A stretch of DNA of 9,429 nucleotides from Lachnoclostridium sp. UBA7482 (GCA_002479645.1 DLOO01000083.1:21682-31110), one strand, 5' to 3'. Shown: positions 1-7,157, counted from the stretch's first letter. The notes: generated from the sequence alone by a model not told the origin. A program made the numbers and translations.

Positions 1-26
1 GAGTTTCGCGAGCGAAACTCTTTTTT
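1..26. terminator. Hairpin terminator at the window edge, downstream of ppdK
   Basis: An 8-bp stem (GAGTTTCG / CGAAACTC) with a CGAG loop is followed on the plus strand by six T. On the plus strand it is a complete intrinsic terminator for any gene converging from the left of the window. On the minus strand the same hairpin lies about 60 nt after the ppdK stop and is preceded by A6, as expected for a bidirectional terminator. Whether a minus-strand T-run follows cannot be seen, because the window ends there. Confidence 0.75.
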
Positions 27-80
27 CTATCATGCCCTATAAAACGCTAATTTGCCCTTTGCTTTACAGGCAGTCCGAGA

Positions 81-2780
81 TTACTTACCAAGCAATGCCC
101 ATGCATACTCAGGGTTCTTGTCGGCAAGCTTCCGGAAGATTTCCTTCTTCTCGGAGATAGCCGCCTGTGCTGCTGCCAGTCTTGCAATCGGCACACGGAA
201 CGGAGAACAGGATACATAATCAAGACCAATCTTGTGGCAGAACTCAACGGAGGAAGGATCACCGCCGTGCTCACCGCAGATACCTACATGGAGATTCGGA
301 TTGACAGGCTTACCAAGCTTGATTGCCATTTCCATCAACTTGCCGACACCGGTCTGATCGAGCTTAGCGAAAGGATCGTTCTCGAAAATCTTGGTGTCGT
401 AGTAAGCATTCAGGAACTTGCCGGCATCGTCGCGGGAGAAGCCGAAAGTCATCTGCGTAAGGTCGTTGGTACCGAAGCAGAAGAAGTCAGCGTCTGCTGC
501 AATTTCATCGGCGGTAAGCGCTGCACGAGGAATCTCAATCATGGTACCTACTTCGTACTCAAGGTCAACACCCGCAGCTGCGATCTCGGTATCAGCAGTA
601 TCCACAACGAGATTCTTAATATACTTAAGCTCCTTAACTTCACAAACAAGCGGGATCATAATCTCCGGCTTGATCTCCCAATCGGGATGCGCTACCTTAA
701 CCTCAAGAGCCGCACGGATAATAGCCTTGGTCTGCATTCTTGCAATAGAAGGATAGGTAACTGCAAGACGGCATCCTCTGTGACCCATCATCGGGTTGAA
801 CTCGTGAAGGGAATTGCAAATAGCCTTAATCTCTTCTACGCTCTTGCCCTTTGCATCGGCAAGCTTCTTAATGTCAGCTTCCTCAGTAGGAACGAACTCA
901 TGAAGCGGCGGATCGAGGAAACGGATGGTAACCGGGCATCCTTCAAGAGCCTCATAGAGCGCCTTGAAATCGCCCTGCTGGTAAGGAAGAATCTTATCCA
1001 GTGCAACTTCTCTTTCTTCCTCGGTATCGGAGCAAATCATCTCACGGAAAGCTTCAATTCTCTCCGGATCGAAGAACATATGCTCAGTACGGCAAAGACC
1101 GATACCTTCCGCACCAAGCTCATGAGCCTTACGTGCATCGGCAGGGGTGTCGGCATTGGTACGTACCTTAAGTCTGCGGTACTTGTCAGCCCAGGACATA
1201 ACGCGTCCGAAATCACCGGAAATGGAAGCATCTACGGTAGGAATCAAACCGGCGTAAATGTTGCCGGTAGTACCATCAATGGAAATGGTGGAGCCTTCGC
1301 TGAAGGTCTTTCCGCCAAGCTTAAACTTCTTATTTTCTTCATCCATCTGGATGTCGCCGCAGCCGGATACACAGCAGGTACCCATGCCACGTGCAACAAC
1401 GGCTGCATGAGAGGTCATACCTCCGCGAACGGTCAGGATACCCTGAGCAACCTTCATACCGGTAATATCTTCCGGAGACGTCTCAAGTCGAACAAGAACT
1501 ACCTTCTCGCCCTTCTCCGCCCATGCCTCTGCATCCTCAGCGGAGAATACAACCTTACCGCAGGCAGCGCCCGGGGATGCGCCAAGACCCTTACCAAGAG
1601 GAGTTGCCTTCTTAAGAGCCTTTGCATCAAACTGCGGATGAAGCAGCGTATCAAGGTTACGAGGATCAATCATGGCAACTGCTTCTTCCTCGGTCTTATG
1701 TCCTTCATCTACAAGATCACAAGCGATTTTCAAAGCTGCCGGAGCGGTTCTCTTACCGTTGCGGCACTGAAGCATGTAGAGCTTCTTGTTCTCAACGGTA
1801 AACTCCATATCCTGCATATCATGATAATGATTCTCAAGAATACCGCAAACTTCGATGAACTGTGCGTATGCATCCGGGAATTCCTTCTCCATCTGTACGA
1901 TCGGCATAGGAGTACGGACGCCGGCAACTACGTCCTCGCCCTGTGCGTTGATAAGGAACTCACCCATGAGCTTCTTCTCACCGGTTGCAGGGTCACGGGT
2001 AAATGCAACACCGGTACCGGACTGGTCATTCAGATTACCGAATACCATCGGCATTACGTTAACTGCGGTACCCCAGGAATACGGGATATCGTTGTCACGA
2101 CGGTAAACATTTGCACGAGGGTTGTCCCAGGAACGGAAAACCGCTTCAATCGCAAGCTGGAGCTGCTCAACCGGATCGGACGGGAAGTCCTTGCCGAGCT
2201 GGTTCTTGTACTCCTGCTTAAACTGCTTAGCAAGCGCCTTGAGGTCTGCGGCAGTAAGCTCAACGTCGTACTGAACCCCCTTCTTCTTCTTCATCTCATC
2301 AATGAGTTCTTCAAAATACTTCTTGCCTACGCCCATTACAACGTCAGAGAACATCTGAATGAAACGTCTGTAGGAGTCGTATACGAATCTCTTGAACTTC
2401 GGATCCGGGTTGCCGGCAATCATAGCGTCAACTACCTTATCGTTCAAGCCGAGGTTCAATATTGTATCCATCATACCGGGCATGGATGCTCTTGCACCGG
2501 ATCTTACGGAAACAAGAAGCGGATTGGTAAGATCGCCGAACTTCTTGCCGTTGATCTCCTCCATCTGACGAACGCCCTCCATTGCCTGCGCCATAATTTC
2601 ATTGTTAATTTTACGTCCATCTTCATAGTACTGTGTACAAGCTTCCGTCGTAATTGTGAAGCCCTGCGGAACCGGAAGCCCGATATTGGTCATCTCTGCG
2701 AGATTGGCTCCCTTTCCACCCAGAAGATTTCGCATGTCCGCATTACCTTCGGTAAATGCGTATACCCATTTTTTAGCCAT
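81..2780 (-). CDS. ppdK: Pyruvate, phosphate dikinase
   Basis: This 899-residue cytosolic enzyme interconverts pyruvate + ATP + Pi and PEP + AMP + PPi, linking glycolysis and gluconeogenesis in many anaerobes. The N-terminal ATP-grasp part begins with GGKGANLAEM (residues 21-30) and continues through SVRSGARASMPGMMDT (91-106). The swivelling phosphohistidine domain carries GGMTSHAAVVARGMG (453-467), with H458 as the phospho-carrier and T456 as the Thr that PDRP-type regulators modify in other species. The C-terminal PEP/pyruvate TIM barrel has R564 (GLCRTEH), R620 (RFLDPPLHEF) and catalytic C835 (GICGEHGG). All match known Clostridium symbiosum active-site residues with an offset of 3-4. Length is close to the usual 870-900. 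The start MAKKWVY is typical of the family; GGGGAGG at 2791-2797 lies 10 nt upstream. It appears to be monocistronic, with its own promoter. No PDRP regulator gene is in the window. Confidence 0.98.
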   Translation of the reverse strand: MAKKWVYAFTEGNADMRNLLGGKGANLAEMTNIGLPVPQGFTITTEACTQYYEDGRKINNEIMAQAMEGVRQMEEINGKKFGDLTNPLLVSVRSGARASMPGMMDTILNLGLNDKVVDAMIAGNPDPKFKRFVYDSYRRFIQMFSDVVMGVGKKYFEELIDEMKKKKGVQYDVELTAADLKALAKQFKQEYKNQLGKDFPSDPVEQLQLAIEAVFRSWDNPRANVYRRDNDIPYSWGTAVNVMPMVFGNLNDQSGTGVAFTRDPATGEKKLMGEFLINAQGEDVVAGVRTPMPIVQMEKEFPDAYAQFIEVCGILENHYHDMQDMEFTVENKKLYMLQCRNGKRTAPAALKIACDLVDEGHKTEEEAVAMIDPRNLDTLLHPQFDAKALKKATPLGKGLGASPGAACGKVVFSAEDAEAWAEKGEKVVLVRLETSPEDITGMKVAQGILTVRGGMTSHAAVVARGMGTCCVSGCGDIQMDEENKKFKLGGKTFSEGSTISIDGTTGNIYAGLIPTVDASISGDFGRVMSWADKYRRLKVRTNADTPADARKAHELGAEGIGLCRTEHMFFDPERIEAFREMICSDTEEEREVALDKILPYQQGDFKALYEALEGCPVTIRFLDPPLHEFVPTEEADIKKLADAKGKSVEEIKAICNSLHEFNPMMGHRGCRLAVTYPSIARMQTKAIIRAALEVKVAHPDWEIKPEIMIPLVCEVKELKYIKNLVVDTADTEIAAAGVDLEYEVGTMIEIPRAALTADEIAADADFFCFGTNDLTQMTFGFSRDDAGKFLNAYYDTKIFENDPFAKLDQTGVGKLMEMAIKLGKPVNPNLHVGICGEHGGDPSSVEFCHKIGLDYVSCSPFRVPIARLAAAQAAISEKKEIFRKLADKNPEYAWALLGK

Positions 2781-2878
2781 TTAACATGGTCCTCCCCATT
2801 ATTTTTTCCACACCCCGTATCATAACTTCTACGCATAAGCAGCCCGTGCACGCACAATAAGCCACCTGTGTGGTCGCT
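2781..2878 (-). promoter_or_regulatory. ppdK 5' leader (about 98 nt)
   Basis: This is the untranslated leader predicted between the ppdK promoter and start codon. It can form a local CCAC/GTGG hairpin near its 5' end, or alternatively pair CCACAC (2868-2873) with GTGTGG (2808-2813) just upstream of the ribosome binding site. It also holds a CGTGCACG palindrome (2845-2852). It matches no riboswitch class that I recognise. The leader is real if the promoter call is right; a regulatory role is only inferred. Confidence 0.4.
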
Positions 2879-2884
2879 ATGTTT

Positions 2885-2913
2885 ATCATACCATAATATA
2901 ACCGCTATTACAA
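2885..2913 (-). promoter_or_regulatory. Candidate sigma-A promoter of ppdK
   Basis: The -35 box TTGTAA (2908-2913) and -10 box TATGAT (2885-2890) are separated by 17 bp. The -10 box matches consensus at 5 of 6 positions and the -35 at 4 of 6. It lies after the terminator of the preceding ECF operon and would start RNA near 2878. No other convincing promoter is visible between that terminator and ppdK. Confidence 0.65.
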
Positions 2914-2945
2914 ACACATAAAAGAATTTCTTACATTTTTTGTGG

Positions 2946-2984
2946 AAAAAAATACAAAATCCCGAACTTTCTCGGGATTTTGTA
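2946..2984 (-). terminator. Intrinsic terminator of the ECF sigma / beta-propeller operon
   Basis: A perfect 13-bp stem (2953-2965 with 2972-2984, core ATCCCGA / TCGGGAT) has a 6-nt loop and is followed on the minus strand by seven T (2946-2952). It lies about 60 nt after the stop codon of the beta-propeller gene. The plus-strand side has no T-run directly after the stem, so it acts in one direction only and separates the operon from ppdK. Confidence 0.93.
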
Positions 2985-3045
2985 AAAAACGAAGTCATTT
3001 TTTTATTTTTTCGCAATCCGCTTTGCTGCCTGCTCATTGCCGTTT

Positions 3046-4881
3046 TTACTCAAACAGACTTCTTACAACGATTTTTTCTCCGCCCAAAATATATGCCTCG
3101 TCATCAATAACCACACAGCGCATCATTCTGGCAGGGCAGGGAAATTCCTCCTTTATCAGCTCGCGCAGCTCATAACCGTCAAAGAAAAACAGGCAATACG
3201 CATTTCTTGCAGAATAGCCTCTGTCGTCCATTCCCAAACCGACTAACTGTCTCTCACGATCAATGTAATACGCTTTATACTCACCCGCACAGACTGCCCC
3301 CTCACGGGTAAAATTACAGATAGGCTGAACCGTATCTTTTACCTCCTCATAAATTTCCACTTTCACAGAAAACATATCGGCATCTCTTCCGATTCCGAGC
3401 AATCTGCCGTTTCCGAAATTCACAAGTGATGAGGAGAATCCGGGAATCGTTCCGGTATCTTTATACGTAATGTGATGCAGGTCAGACAGGTCAAAGAAAA
3501 ATACGGGATCTGTGCTTTGCACCGAGGTGCATACATACGCTTTATCCCCGTCAAATCTTACCGATTGCACCATCTCGCCCTCCGGCGCGAAGCCTTCCAC
3601 TCCGGCAATGGTTGTACCGTCGGCAAGACTGACACAATACAGGTTGGCGCTCCTGCTGCGCTCCCATGGCGCCCGATGTGGGTCATCCAAACGAACTACT
3701 TCGCTTGTGCTTGTTACCACGCGTAAAATGCCGTCCTTTTCGTCCATGCTGTATTGATCCTTCAGATATCCTTCAAGAACAAACGGCTCCTCCACACGGA
3801 AGCTTCCTCCGCCGTAGGAAATACGCGAAATCTCCGTCATACACCTCCGCTTCGTATCGCCGTATTCTTTGAAGTCATCGTAATACCTGCAACTGGCAAA
3901 AATGTTATTTTCCGAAACATAGACCTCATCGGAATAGGACAAAAATGCCGCCGCTCCTTCTACCGTCAGACTCCCTTCCTCTAAGGCAAGCACCACCGTA
4001 TAGGAAGGTTCGGTCATCTCTTCCGGCAAGATAATATCATCCATCTTTAAGCTTTCAAATCCATCTCCGCAATCAATCTGCGGCAGGAAATTCTTCTCCT
4101 CCGAAAAATCCGCATAATTCACTCGAAATCTCGTCATCAGCAGCAGGCGTCCGTTTACCATACGCGAGCTGATATAATTTCCGGTAATATAAAACGCATC
4201 CTTTTCCTGAATATCCGACGGGTCGGACACGTCCAGATTCATAATCTTTACAATCGCTTTATAATCGGAATATCCGCTTACAATCACGGTCACAGTCTTA
4301 CAGTCGTCCGAAAGATAAAATTCAAAATTATCATACGGACGCGGAAGCTTTTCCTCCGGCATTACCAAATAGGTCCCGACCAATGCGCTGTTTTGCCCGT
4401 CAATGGAATAGACCTTCAGTTCTCGTCCCTCCAGATAATAAATGAAGCTGTCGCTTCGCTTGATACGGTCTGCCTCAATGATGCCCGCCACCTGATTGTC
4501 GGTCGTTTCGCGGTATTTGGCTCCCACCTCCGGTTGCACGGAACCGGGCACCCCATCCATTTTATTCTCTTTAGAACGTAAAACATCTGCTAAGATACGT
4601 TGAAAATTATTTTTGTATGCCGGAGGTGTGTACAATGCAGCGTTCAACTGCTGAATTACCGGATAATACTCACTGTTTTTGTATTTTTTCACACTTGGCG
4701 GAGTATTCCGAAGCGGAACAAACAGATACAGCACCAGCCCAAGCACGCAGAGACAGGCCGCCGCCTTTATAAATTTTTTCGGTGTTAATCGTGGAAACCT
4801 CTGTTTTCTCCTTGGATCTGCCTCCTTTACGTATTTTTCATCGGCAAGCGACAATGCCTCTATCCAATCCTTTTCTTTCAT
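3046..4881 (-). CDS. Membrane-anchored beta-propeller protein, probable ECF anti-sigma factor
   Basis: This 611-residue protein has a short charged cytoplasmic N-terminus (1-35, including the ADEKYVKEA stretch at 14-22 and a basic run RRKQRFPRLTPKK at 24-36). One membrane helix follows (about 37-56, AACLCVLGLVLYLF). The basic flank predicts N-in, so the remaining ~550 residues face outward. That part resembles the COG4880/PF09826 beta-propeller family: a DNQVAGIIEADRIKRSDSF block (128-146), QYSMDEKDGILRVVTSTS (376-393), and VRFDGDKAYV with TDPVFFFDLSD (441-467). The gene overlaps the ECF sigma stop codon in ATGA, implying translational coupling. The topology and pairing fit an anti-sigma factor whose N-terminus holds the sigma factor while the propeller senses something outside. 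This role is inferred; no classical zinc-binding anti-sigma (ZAS) HxxxCxxC motif is present in the N-terminus. The ligand is unknown. Confidence 0.85.
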   Translation of the reverse strand: MKEKDWIEALSLADEKYVKEADPRRKQRFPRLTPKKFIKAAACLCVLGLVLYLFVPLRNTPPSVKKYKNSEYYPVIQQLNAALYTPPAYKNNFQRILADVLRSKENKMDGVPGSVQPEVGAKYRETTDNQVAGIIEADRIKRSDSFIYYLEGRELKVYSIDGQNSALVGTYLVMPEEKLPRPYDNFEFYLSDDCKTVTVIVSGYSDYKAIVKIMNLDVSDPSDIQEKDAFYITGNYISSRMVNGRLLLMTRFRVNYADFSEEKNFLPQIDCGDGFESLKMDDIILPEEMTEPSYTVVLALEEGSLTVEGAAAFLSYSDEVYVSENNIFASCRYYDDFKEYGDTKRRCMTEISRISYGGGSFRVEEPFVLEGYLKDQYSMDEKDGILRVVTSTSEVVRLDDPHRAPWERSRSANLYCVSLADGTTIAGVEGFAPEGEMVQSVRFDGDKAYVCTSVQSTDPVFFFDLSDLHHITYKDTGTIPGFSSSLVNFGNGRLLGIGRDADMFSVKVEIYEEVKDTVQPICNFTREGAVCAGEYKAYYIDRERQLVGLGMDDRGYSARNAYCLFFFDGYELRELIKEEFPCPARMMRCVVIDDEAYILGGEKIVVRSLFE

Positions 4882-5426
4882 ACCAAAATCCCTTCCTTTT
4901 CCAAAAACTCCTTGAAGCTGCTCCTCGTCCGGTGAAGAATCACTTTCACATTACTCTCGGACAGATGCATACCGTCTGCAATTTCCTTTACCGTACAAAA
5001 ATACCAGTATCTTCGCAGGAAAATGATGCGTGTCTGTTTTTTCAGCGATGCCAAAAAACGGTTAATCGCCTCTTTCAGCGCAAATTGATTTTCTATTGAC
5101 ACTCCATCGGGCACGGATTCATAATATTCCTCCCACACCACCGTTATTTTCTCAGAACGCTTTTTTGCCGTATTGTAATCGTATCGATTCAGCGCCAGAT
5201 TTCGCGTGATACAGCCAAGAAAACAGCGCAGGCTTTGCGGTCTTTGCGGCGGAATGGATTCCCATGCATTGACATAAGTATCATTGACACACTCTTCGGA
5301 ATCCTCGTTTGAGCAGAGAATATTATAGGCAATCGTATAGCAATATTTTCCGTATTTTGCTTCGCTTTCGCGAATTGCCTCTTCTGATCTGACAAAAAAC
5401 AATTCAACAATCTCCCGATCTTCCAT
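4878..5426 (-). CDS. ECF (group IV) sigma-70 family RNA polymerase sigma factor
   Basis: This 182-residue protein would direct RNA polymerase to a dedicated promoter set. Region sigma-2 covers about 22-90 (YCYTIAYNILCSNEDSEECV, then DTYVNAWESIPP and CFLGCITRNLALNRYD). After a short linker, region sigma-4 (about 118-172) contains RIIFLRRYWYFCTVKEIADG and a helix-turn-helix ending SESNVKVILHRTRSSF. There is no sigma-1.1 or sigma-3, which defines the ECF group. The start is set by AGGAGG at 5434-5439: ATG at 5426 lies 7 nt away, ATG at 5429 only 4 nt. An earlier in-frame ATG at 5444 lies upstream of this ribosome binding site and is unlikely. The stop overlaps the beta-propeller gene start by 4 nt. 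The target promoters are not known beyond a possible self-promoter. Confidence 0.95.
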   Translation of the reverse strand: MEDREIVELFFVRSEEAIRESEAKYGKYCYTIAYNILCSNEDSEECVNDTYVNAWESIPPQRPQSLRCFLGCITRNLALNRYDYNTAKKRSEKITVVWEEYYESVPDGVSIENQFALKEAINRFLASLKKQTRIIFLRRYWYFCTVKEIADGMHLSESNVKVILHRTRSSFKEFLEKEGILV

Positions 5427-5453
5427 CATTTCACCTCCTGTCATTCTTTTATG

Positions 5454-5481
5454 AAAGCTTTATATCTTAATAGAAAGCTTT
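5454..5481. repeat. Two AAAGCTTT palindromes exactly 20 bp apart
   Basis: The octamer AAAGCTTT, itself palindromic, occurs at 5454-5461 and 5474-5481, each preceded by G on the plus strand (GAAAGCTTT, 9-bp direct repeat). The 20-bp period is close to two helical turns, so both copies face the same side of the DNA. One copy overlaps the candidate -10 box of the ECF promoter and the other lies just downstream, before the ribosome binding site. This arrangement would suit an operator, but no regulator is identified. Confidence 0.4.
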
Positions 5482-5499
5482 TCCCGACCCCGGGTTACA
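5471..5499 (-). promoter_or_regulatory. Candidate ECF-type promoter of the sigma / beta-propeller operon
   Basis: TGTAAC (5494-5499), 17 bp, then TTTCTA (5471-5476), about 45 nt upstream of the sigma start codon. TGTAAC followed by CC resembles the AAC-centred -35 box of many ECF promoters (TGAAAC/TGTAAC), and TTTCTA partly resembles the CGTCTA-type -10 box (4 of 6). No well-spaced sigma-A promoter is visible in the same interval. Autoregulation is common for ECF operons, so this is plausible but unproven. Confidence 0.4.
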
Positions 5500-5549
5500 G
5501 GGATTTTCAAAATATCTGTATTTTTTTCAGTCGCATCCATAGCGAAACG

Positions 5550-5595
5550 TTTTTGTTCCATAGGAAATTCAAGGGAATTTCCTATGGAACAAAAA
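5550..5595. repeat. Perfect 21-bp inverted repeat between glyQS and the ECF operon
   Basis: Arms 5550-5570 and 5575-5595 are perfectly complementary (core GTTCCATAGGAAATTC with T5/A5 outer ends) around a 4-nt AAGG loop. The T-run is on the 5' side on both strands, so by itself the hairpin is not an intrinsic terminator in either direction. It shares the A-tract 5591-5597 with the neighbouring terminator, so the two hairpins compete for the same bases. Candidate roles are backup RNA structure or 3'-end protection for glyQS read-through RNA, a dispersed palindromic repeat, or an operator near the ECF promoter. Confidence 0.8.
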
Positions 5596-5629
5596 AATCT
5601 CCCCGCCGCAAGCGACAGGGAGATTTTTT
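5592..5629. terminator. Bidirectional terminator after glyQS
   Basis: A 12-bp stem (AAAAAATCTCCC, 5592-5603, with GGGAGATTTTTT, 5618-5629) closes a 14-nt loop. Read on the minus strand the stem is followed by seven T, which ends glyQS about 65 nt after its stop codon. Read on the plus strand it ends in six T, so it can work in both directions. It insulates the downstream ECF operon from glyQS transcription. Confidence 0.9.
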
Positions 5630-5693
5630 CACATTAGTACGTATGAAAATCAAAACGGATATTCGCAATCTGCTTCGCTGATGAGGTTAAATC

Positions 5694-7082
5694 CTACCAC
5701 TCGAATTTCTTCCCGAAATAAGCCTTAAGGTCTTCTATCTTAACACGCTCCTGAGTCATGGTATCACGCTCACGAACAGTAACACAGCCGTCGGTTTCAG
5801 ACTCGAAATCGTAGGTCACACAGAACGGAGTTCCGATTTCGTCCTGACGGCGATATCTCTTACCGATGTTGCCGCGGTCGTCGAATTCACAGTTGTAGGT
5901 CTTGGAAAGCTCTGCAAAAATCTTCTCAGCGCCCTCGGAAAGCTTCTTGGAAAGAGGAAGCACACCAATCTTAACCGGAGCAAGCGCGGGATGGAAATGA
6001 AGCACGGTACGTACATCGCCGCCCTCAAGCTCTTCCTCGTCGTATGCAGCACAGAGGAATGCAAGAACAACACGGTCTGCACCAAGGGAAGGCTCGATCA
6101 CGTAAGGGGTATATCTCCACTGCTTCTCGTCATCATAGTAAGTAAGATCTTCCTTGGATACATTCTGATGCTGGGTCAAATCGTAATCGGTACGGTCTGC
6201 AATACCCCAGAGCTCGCCCCAGCCGAACGGGAACAGGAACTCAATATCGGTCGTAGCCTTGGAGTAGAAAGAAAGCTCCTCCTTCTCATGGTCACGTACA
6301 CGCATCTCCTCCTCTTTCATACCGAGAGTCTTAAGCCAGTCAATACAGAACTGCTTCCAGTAAGCAAACCATTCAAGGTCCGTGTCAGGCTCACAGAAAA
6401 ACTCCAACTCCATCTGCTCGAACTCACGGGTACGGAAGGTAAAGTTACCCGGCGTAATCTCGTTACGGAAAGACTTACCGATCTGACCGATACCAAACGG
6501 AATCTTCTTGCGGCTGGTTCTCTGTACATTCTTGAAGTTTACGAAGATACCCTGTGCAGTCTCCGGACGAAGATATACAACGTTCTTAGCATCCTCAGTT
6601 ACCCCCTGGAAGGTCTTGAACATGAGGTTGAACTGACGAATGTCGGTAAAGTTGTGCTTGCCGCAGGTCGGGCAGCATACATGATTATCTTCGATGAAAT
6701 TCTTCATCTTCTCCTGGCTCCAGCCATCGATGGAACCATCCAGAGCAATCCCTTTCTCTGCTGCAAAATCCTCGATAAGCTTGTCGGCGCGGAAACGCTC
6801 ATGGCACTCCTTACAATCCATCAAAGGATCGGAGAAGCTGCCAAGGTGACCGGATGCAATCCAAGTCTGGGGATTCATAAGAATCGCACAGTCAACACCT
6901 ACGTTGTAAGGGTTCTGCTGGATAAATTTGCTCCACCAAGCCTTCTTAACATTGTTCTTAAGTTCAACGCCAAGGTTCCCGTAATCCCAGGTGTTTGCCA
7001 GACCACCGTAGATTTCGGAGCCCGGATACACAAAGCCTCTGGCCTTTGCCAAAGCAACGATTTTGTCCATTGTCTTTTCCAT
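5694..7082 (-). CDS. glyQS: Glycyl-tRNA synthetase, single-chain alpha2 type
   Basis: This 462-residue class II aminoacyl-tRNA synthetase charges tRNA-Gly with glycine in the cytosol. It belongs to the homodimeric COG0423 type, not the separate GlyQ/GlyS alpha-beta type. The start region [20 protein letters not shown] and [13 protein letters not shown] (26-38) are family hallmarks. Two Cys pairs (C90/C93 and C137/C140) sit in the insertion region. Motif 2 is [20 protein letters not shown] (205-224), motif 3 [10 protein letters not shown] (334-343), and the C-terminal anticodon-binding domain is about 367-462. Length is normal. AGGAGG at 7091-7096 lies 8 nt before the chosen ATG. A second in-frame ATG four codons on (MDKIV) is less well placed. 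Expression is controlled by the T-box leader just upstream. Confidence 0.98.
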   Translation of the reverse strand: MEKTMDKIVALAKARGFVYPGSEIYGGLANTWDYGNLGVELKNNVKKAWWSKFIQQNPYNVGVDCAILMNPQTWIASGHLGSFSDPLMDCKECHERFRADKLIEDFAAEKGIALDGSIDGWSQEKMKNFIEDNHVCCPTCGKHNFTDIRQFNLMFKTFQGVTEDAKNVVYLRPETAQGIFVNFKNVQRTSRKKIPFGIGQIGKSFRNEITPGNFTFRTREFEQMELEFFCEPDTDLEWFAYWKQFCIDWLKTLGMKEEEMRVRDHEKEELSFYSKATTDIEFLFPFGWGELWGIADRTDYDLTQHQNVSKEDLTYYDDEKQWRYTPYVIEPSLGADRVVLAFLCAAYDEEELEGGDVRTVLHFHPALAPVKIGVLPLSKKLSEGAEKIFAELSKTYNCEFDDRGNIGKRYRRQDEIGTPFCVTYDFESETDGCVTVRERDTMTQERVKIEDLKAYFGKKFEW

Positions 7083-7114
7083 TTTTCATTCCTCCTAAAA
7101 ATATTTTTCAGTGG

Positions 7115-7157
7115 AAACAAAAAACGCCCAAACCTGACTTCTGTCAAGCTTAGGGCG
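7115..7157 (-). terminator. T-box conditional terminator of glyQS
   Basis: A 14-bp stem with one bulged T (5' arm 7157-7143 beginning CGCCCTAAGC, 3' arm 7138-7125 ending GGGCG) has an AGAA loop and is followed by TTTTTTGTTT. The 5' arm includes CCTAAG, which pairs instead with TTTAGG (7185-7180) in the antiterminator, so the two structures are mutually exclusive. Confidence 0.93.

Noticed and set aside
234..2825. An 863-codon open frame on the plus strand opposite ppdK
   Set aside because: It is in exact codon register with ppdK and is open only because ppdK avoids TTA, CTA and TCA codons. The translation shows no recognisable domain and there is no ribosome binding site of note.
3011..3047. 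Plus-strand GCAAT...ATTGC pairing followed by CGTTTTT next to the propeller gene stop
   Set aside because: Five base pairs with a long loop, and no plus-strand gene to terminate. The strong minus-strand terminator at 2946-2984 explains this region.
5429..5444. Longer starts for the sigma gene at 5444 or 5429
   Set aside because: The 5444 start lies upstream of the AGGAGG at 5434-5439, and 5429 is only 4 nt from it. The ATG at 5426 has the best spacing.
5496..5527. Plus-strand hairpin TACAG...CTGTA followed by seven T
   Set aside because: The stem is only 5 bp plus a weak AT inner stem, no plus-strand gene precedes it, and another terminator lies nearby. Too weak to call.
5451..5681. A 76-codon plus-strand frame in the gap between the sigma gene and glyQS
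   Set aside because: It crosses the 21-bp palindrome and the bidirectional terminator and overlaps the ECF promoter region; no domain or ribosome binding site supports it.
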